Assembly: GCA_012965065.1 (NCBI GenBank) | Contig: DTSX01000098.1 | Span: 1 to 16,561 of the forward strand | Direction: 5' to 3' | Source: Gammaproteobacteria bacterium | Lineage (GTDB): Bacteria > Pseudomonadota > Gammaproteobacteria > Steroidobacterales > UBA11654 | DNA: 16,561 nt | Shown here: piece by piece, positions 13,214 through 16,561 of the stretch | Numbering within the stretch: position 1 is the stretch's first letter | Layout of the letters: the number at the start of each line of letters is the position of its first letter | Notes under the pieces: generated by a model | What the model was told of the DNA's origin: nothing | The model's input: only the letters and a program-made list of their open reading frames with translations | Database searches by the model: none | Translations under genes and position numbers: made by a program

Positions 13214-14578
13214 TTAAGCCGACTCGGCAACATTACCACTTTGTACTCTTGAGATATATTTTCGGTAATGAGGAATGCATTTGAAGCCTGCAAATGTACC
13301 GATTGCACCCGCAACAAGAGCAACGATACTAATTGAATACCGAATAAGGCTTTCATCTTGGAACACATAATCTGTAAGCAAAGCGACGCTGGTTGGTCCA
13401 AGCGTATAGCCGGTCATACTGATTACAAAAAAATAAACGGCAATAACTTGTCCCCTGATTTGATTGGGTGTGATATTGATTATTGCCACTGGGGCTAAGG
13501 CAGTTTGACCGGCAGCCATAATAATTTGTGGAACAAACATCAGCGTTGCCAATTGGTAACTTGGCATCAAAGGTACTAATGCAGCAGTCACGGTAAGCAC
13601 AATCATACTGTATGCAAACAATTTAACATGTGCTGTCTTATCCCATTTTTTAAACAGAAAATCGCCGAGCCAGCCACTCATCGTAGCACCAAATGGACCA
13701 CCTACGAGGAAAGCAACACCTTGCCAAAGGGCTACGGTTCCTATCCCTATCTGGTAGGTCCTCATATACATTGCTGGTAGCCAAGAAAGGAAGGCATAAC
13801 CCATCAGTACTGAACAAGCCATCGATAGAAATAACCACCCATATGCCTGGTGTCTTGCCCAAAGAAACTTGATGGTTTGAGAAATAGATATTTCATCAGT
13901 TTGTTTGCCATCTTCAGACTTGATTTGAATTTTACCTTTTCTTGAAGGTTCTTTGACGGTGATCATTAGAGCTGCAACCAGTAAGCCTGGAAGTCCCACA
14001 TATAAGAAGAGCGCTTGCCATGCAAATATTTCCCCGATAAAAGGTAGAACAATTTGTGGAGAACCAGCAACATAAGCAATGATTTGGCCACCAACTATCA
14101 GGGCTATGCCTGAGCCAACAGAAACTCCCATATTAAAGAAACCCATGGCTCTCCCTCTTTTTTCTAGAGGGAAATAATCGCTAATCATGGAAAGACTGCT
14201 CGGGCTTAAGCTGGCCTCTCCAACACCAACACCAACCCGGGCTAAAAACAATTGAGTGTAATTTTGAGCCAAGCCACAGGCCGCTGTCATTATGCACCAA
14301 CATGTAATGCCTATCCCAATGATTGTTTTTCTGCTTTTCTTATCTGCCAGTCTGCCTATGGGTATTCCCATGGTTGTATAGAACAATGCAAAAGCAAATC
14401 CCAACAATAAACTGACTTGGGTGTCTGTTAAGACTAGGTCTGCTTTAACGTCCTCCACAACCAGTGCCAACAACTGTCGATCGAGAAACGAAACAATGTA
14501 GGCAGCTGTAAGCACCACCACTGCATACCACGCACGGCGATTGGATGCGTATTGTTCAAAATTATTGTTCTCTGCCAC
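13214..14578 (-). CDS. MFS transporter, Spinster-like
   Basis: The 454-residue inner-membrane protein has about 12 hydrophobic segments. The first helix ends in FLDRQLLALVVEDVK (31-45), the loop 2-3 motif A is GRLADKKSRK (75-84), and R114 and E121 flank the RVGVGVGEAS helix-4 motif. The helix-1 FLDRQ and RxGxGxGEA combination is typical of Spinster-type and related organic-anion or lipid transporters. A hydrophilic insertion between helices 6 and 7 is usual. It starts with GTG. It lies between the SDR remnant and the PhyH dioxygenase and is probably the importer for the compound processed by the cluster; that link is inferred from position only. Confidence 0.91.
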   Translation of the reverse strand: MAENNNFEQYASNRRAWYAVVVLTAAYIVSFLDRQLLALVVEDVKADLVLTDTQVSLLLGFAFALFYTTMGIPIGRLADKKSRKTIIGIGITCWCIMTAACGLAQNYTQLFLARVGVGVGEASLSPSSLSMISDYFPLEKRGRAMGFFNMGVSVGSGIALIVGGQIIAYVAGSPQIVLPFIGEIFAWQALFLYVGLPGLLVAALMITVKEPSRKGKIQIKSEDGKQTDEISISQTIKFLWARHQAYGWLFLSMACSVLMGYAFLSWLPAMYMRTYQIGIGTVALWQGVAFLVGGPFGATMSGWLGDFLFKKWDKTAHVKLFAYSMIVLTVTAALVPLMPSYQLATLMFVPQIIMAAGQTALAPVAIINITPNQIRGQVIAVYFFVISMTGYTLGPTSVALLTDYVFQDESLIRYSISIVALVAGAIGTFAGFKCIPHYRKYISRVQSGNVAESA

Positions 14579-14608
14579 TCTTCGTAATTTTATTTAACGT
14601 TTGTTTAC

Positions 14609-14743
14609 TCAAAACGACTCTAATAGACCGGAGTCTCTTCCAGGTCTTACAGTAGCGGACAGTTCTAAATATTTCCTCGAAATCAGTTTGGACAAGGACA
14701 AACCGGTTTTGCCAGTTACTCCGAATAAAACAATTGATGCCAA
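14609..14743 (-). pseudogene. Truncated NAD(P)-binding (atypical SDR) gene remnant
   Basis: In the 181-base gap between the DUF1838 and MFS genes, the minus strand encodes 44 residues from a TTG (14743) to TGA (14609-14611). The sequence has a beta strand IVLFG, the dinucleotide motif GVTGKTG (GxxGxxG), a helix, then ELSATVRPGRDSGLL. This is the first beta-alpha-beta unit of an atypical SDR (NmrA/NAD(P)H-binding type), where a basic VRPG segment normally follows the second strand. Such proteins have over 200 residues, so about four fifths are missing, and no continuation exists in any frame before the MFS start 30 bases further on. A possible ribosome-binding AGGCG lies eight bases before the TTG. 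It is either a deletion remnant or a short expressed leftover. Confidence 0.6.
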
Positions 14744-14759
14744 AAGATTGTCGCCTAGA

Positions 14760-15632
14760 TCAATCCTTCAGAGGCGGGGCTGGTGTTTGTTTTCTGGAAT
14801 AGTATTCCAGACTCGAAATACTTGGACCATAATCTTCTGTAGGAGCAGACAACATTCCAGGATATCTTTCTTCAGAAAATTTCCTAACATGTTCAGGAAT
14901 AATTTCAATATTGTCTGACTTTAGCATGGTACTCATGTAGAGACAGTGACCAGGAGTTTGTCCCATCAGCATCCACGGCAGCCAAGGAGTGATGCGGTTC
15001 CAAGTACCCGTATAGTTGACTGAGGTTAATTCTGGATTTTCTAAGTCTTTTGCAGAAACAAAATAGCGCATCATTTCTGATACTTGAGCCATTTTGCCTG
15101 ACGATTCTCTTACCCATTTATCAGGTTGTAATGCATTTGGATAATGTAAGTGCATGTCAGTATTTAGAGTAATGACATCACCCGATCGTTTCCAAGGAAA
15201 CAGCAAAGGAATCTTTCTTGGTTCTCCTTTTTTTCCTCCTCCAAAGTCTTCCGGGGCAAGAATCAGCCATTCTGAGATTGTATAGTTGAAAGGGTCATTC
15301 GCCACATGAACAACTTTTACCTTTTCCTCGGTCCAGGGATTAGTCCACTCGTCTATCATTTGTCCTGTTCTTGAATCGGTATAGAAGATAACCTCTTTAT
15401 TTAATCGTCTTATGCTACCGTCTTCTGCTGCCGGCATTAAACGAGTGCATAAAAAAGTCTCAAACCCACAGAGTTGTTTAACAGCTTCACCTGGTCTTAC
15501 CCCCAATATTTGTCCGCTCACGTAACAGATTGATTCCTTTTCTGAATTCAGATCGGCCTGTATTCTTGCCCATGCATCTCGATTCCAGGTGTTGGATTGG
15601 AAATTGATTTCGTGTTCAAATTCAATGGCCAT
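14760..15632 (-). CDS. DUF1838 family protein
   Basis: The protein (290 residues from this start) has no recognised catalytic motif and no signal peptide or membrane span. It contains conserved-looking aromatic and charged blocks: YTDSRTGQMIDEWTNPWT, VVHVANDP and WNRITPWLPWMLMGQTPG. I recognise the pattern as DUF1838, a family of unknown function common in sphingomonads and marine gammaproteobacteria. The start at 15632 is chosen because GGGAG lies seven bases upstream of that ATG. The frame continues to an earlier ATG at 15665, which would overlap the cytochrome c gene and lacks a site. It follows the cytochrome c gene by 13 bases, so the two are co-transcribed, and a redox or lipophilic-substrate role is suggested by context only. 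Confidence 0.88.
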   Translation of the reverse strand: MAIEFEHEINFQSNTWNRDAWARIQADLNSEKESICYVSGQILGVRPGEAVKQLCGFETFLCTRLMPAAEDGSIRRLNKEVIFYTDSRTGQMIDEWTNPWTEEKVKVVHVANDPFNYTISEWLILAPEDFGGGKKGEPRKIPLLFPWKRSGDVITLNTDMHLHYPNALQPDKWVRESSGKMAQVSEMMRYFVSAKDLENPELTSVNYTGTWNRITPWLPWMLMGQTPGHCLYMSTMLKSDNIEIIPEHVRKFSEERYPGMLSAPTEDYGPSISSLEYYSRKQTPAPPLKD

Positions 15633-15645
15633 TTTTTTTCTCCCT

Positions 15646-16185
15646 TTATTGCGATTCACGCTCAATGTAATTGATAATTAATTCTCTGGTTTTCGGATCT
15701 TTGATCCCTTCCATTCTCATCCTGTTTCCTGGGATATAATCTTCAGGATTGGATATGAAAGCATTGATTGTCTCAGGTGTCCATATTAACCCATTCTTTC
15801 TCATTTCAATCAGGGCTGAAGAATATGTAAAATTCTGAGAAACTGCTGCAGGTTTTCCCAAAATACGGTACAAATTTGGGGCCATCCGATCTCGATCATC
15901 CCTTTTGATTGAATGGCAAAACCGGCATTTTCCTCCATCCCAGCTTGTGAAAGCGTCTTCTTCCAATTTACGTTGCTTAGCAGTGATTTCATCTAGGTTG
16001 TTTTGGTAAAAGTCTGGCAAACTCACATTTTGTGTTAACAGGCCTACTTCATCTGGCGTGGCATTGGTTTTGTTGGCAAATGGATAAGCGCCAAAAATCA
16101 AGTAGGGTAGGTAGCATGAAATTACAAATAAAATCAAGACCAACAACCAATGTCGTTTTTTTGCAGTTTTTAAATAAAATTCCAT
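15646..16185 (-). CDS. Membrane-anchored class I cytochrome c
   Basis: Numbered from the ATG at 16185 the protein has 179 residues. Residues about 13-32 form an N-terminal membrane anchor or uncleaved signal, leaving the rest in the periplasm. The heme site is C87RFC90H91, and the likely axial methionine is M156 in PGNRMRM. The spacing and the GLIWTPETINAFISNPEDYIPG stretch before it are those of class I cytochrome c. It would carry electrons between a periplasmic or membrane oxidoreductase and the respiratory chain. The frame extends to a TTG at 16197 that overlaps the upstream gene. The b561-like gene ends 4 bases before this ATG and DUF1838 starts 13 bases after the stop, so all three form an operon. 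Confidence 0.9.
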   Translation of the reverse strand: MEFYLKTAKKRHWLLVLILFVISCYLPYLIFGAYPFANKTNATPDEVGLLTQNVSLPDFYQNNLDEITAKQRKLEEDAFTSWDGGKCRFCHSIKRDDRDRMAPNLYRILGKPAAVSQNFTYSSALIEMRKNGLIWTPETINAFISNPEDYIPGNRMRMEGIKDPKTRELIINYIERESQ

Positions 16186-16189
16186 TTTC

Positions 16190-16561
16190 TTAGGCAAAAA
16201 TACTGAATCTCCATACCCTATATCGGATCATGTGGTAAAAACCTGTGAGTATTATAAATAGAATGATTGCGATGTAGAAAAACCCGAACACGCTGTGCAG
16301 ATATCCTGATAAAACCCAGAGGGAATGGTGCACTGTCGTAGCCCCTGGTAAAAATTGCATAAGACCATCCGACCAGGCAGTGACAATACCTGTGAGTCCT
16401 TGAGCAATAAAAGCACAATAGAGACTAAACTGAAGGATATGGAGTTGATTGTAGGCCTCGATTGGAAGTTTTCCTTGTTTCCTTTGAGGTGGGTATTGCA
16501 GCCAGAAATAGGCCCGAAAACAACTGCATGCAAACAACAAGGAACCGGTTGCAATATGAAA
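16190..16561 (-). CDS. Cytochrome b561-like membrane protein (partial, cut by window end)
   Basis: The frame is open to the right edge, so only the C-terminal 123 residues are visible and the true start lies outside the window. The visible part begins FHIATGSLLFACSCF, resembling the His-bearing helix of b561-type or Ni/Fe-hydrogenase b-type cytochromes. Three further hydrophobic stretches follow, with further histidines (TTVHHSLWV, GYLHSVFGFF, TGFYHMIRY) placed as possible heme b ligands. The protein would sit in the inner membrane and exchange electrons between quinones and the downstream cytochrome c, whose gene starts 4 bases after this stop. The family assignment is moderately sure because the fragment is short. 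Confidence 0.7.
   Translation of the reverse strand, partial: FHIATGSLLFACSCFRAYFWLQYPPQRKQGKLPIEAYNQLHILQFSLYCAFIAQGLTGIVTAWSDGLMQFLPGATTVHHSLWVLSGYLHSVFGFFYIAIILFIILTGFYHMIRYRVWRFSIFA

Noticed and set aside
14601..14918. Plus-strand open frame of 105 codons
   Set aside because: It starts with TTG, is antisense to the SDR remnant and the DUF1838 gene, and its second half is a shadow of the latter.

Overview
The window looks like the chromosome of a marine-type gammaproteobacterium of modest GC content (roughly 40% by eye). The reasons are tRNA genes that encode their own CCA, a DUF1244 protein, a pxpABC 5-oxoprolinase operon, and a set of accessory oxidative genes (Rieske oxygenase, PhyH dioxygenase, DUF1838, class III CoA-transferase) often seen together in such bacteria. 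The taxon is an inference from gene content, not proven.

Layout. Positions 1-92 probably hold the end of an upstream gene. Next comes a tRNA-Ser(GCT) gene (134-224). The last 19 bases of this tRNA (206-224) are repeated exactly at 2511-2529, inside a decayed tRNA-Ser remnant. The two copies enclose a 2.3-kb islet with two minus-strand genes, an AT-rich MORN-repeat protein and a more GC-rich secreted amidohydrolase, and no integrase. A membrane transporter gene (2540-3820) begins 11 bases after the right-hand copy, so before the insertion it probably followed the tRNA directly.

The long gap 3821-4409 contains a strong minus-strand Rho-independent terminator, several hairpins and internal repeats, and a matching upstream promoter. 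Together these suggest an undescribed structured small RNA of about 230 nt (4068 to 3838, minus). The pxpA-pxpB-pxpC operon (ATP-dependent 5-oxoproline cleavage to glutamate) follows, joined by two ATGA overlaps, and then a tRNA-Arg(TCG) whose -10 box overlaps the pxpC stop codon.

The right half is metabolic and transport genes: Rieske oxygenase plus SDR (minus), a divergent FMN split-barrel protein (plus), DUF1244 plus a drug-type MFS transporter (minus), and a class III CoA-transferase (plus). Last is a minus-strand run of cytochrome b561-like protein (cut by the window end), membrane-anchored cytochrome c, DUF1838 protein, a truncated Rossmann-fold SDR remnant, a Spinster-type MFS transporter and a PhyH dioxygenase. 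Its gene order suggests uptake and oxidation of an unidentified organic compound with electrons passed to membrane cytochromes. The substrate cannot be read from the sequence.

The items most worth following up are the candidate small RNA, the tRNA-Ser-bounded islet without an integrase, and the SDR remnant within the cytochrome/DUF1838/PhyH cluster.
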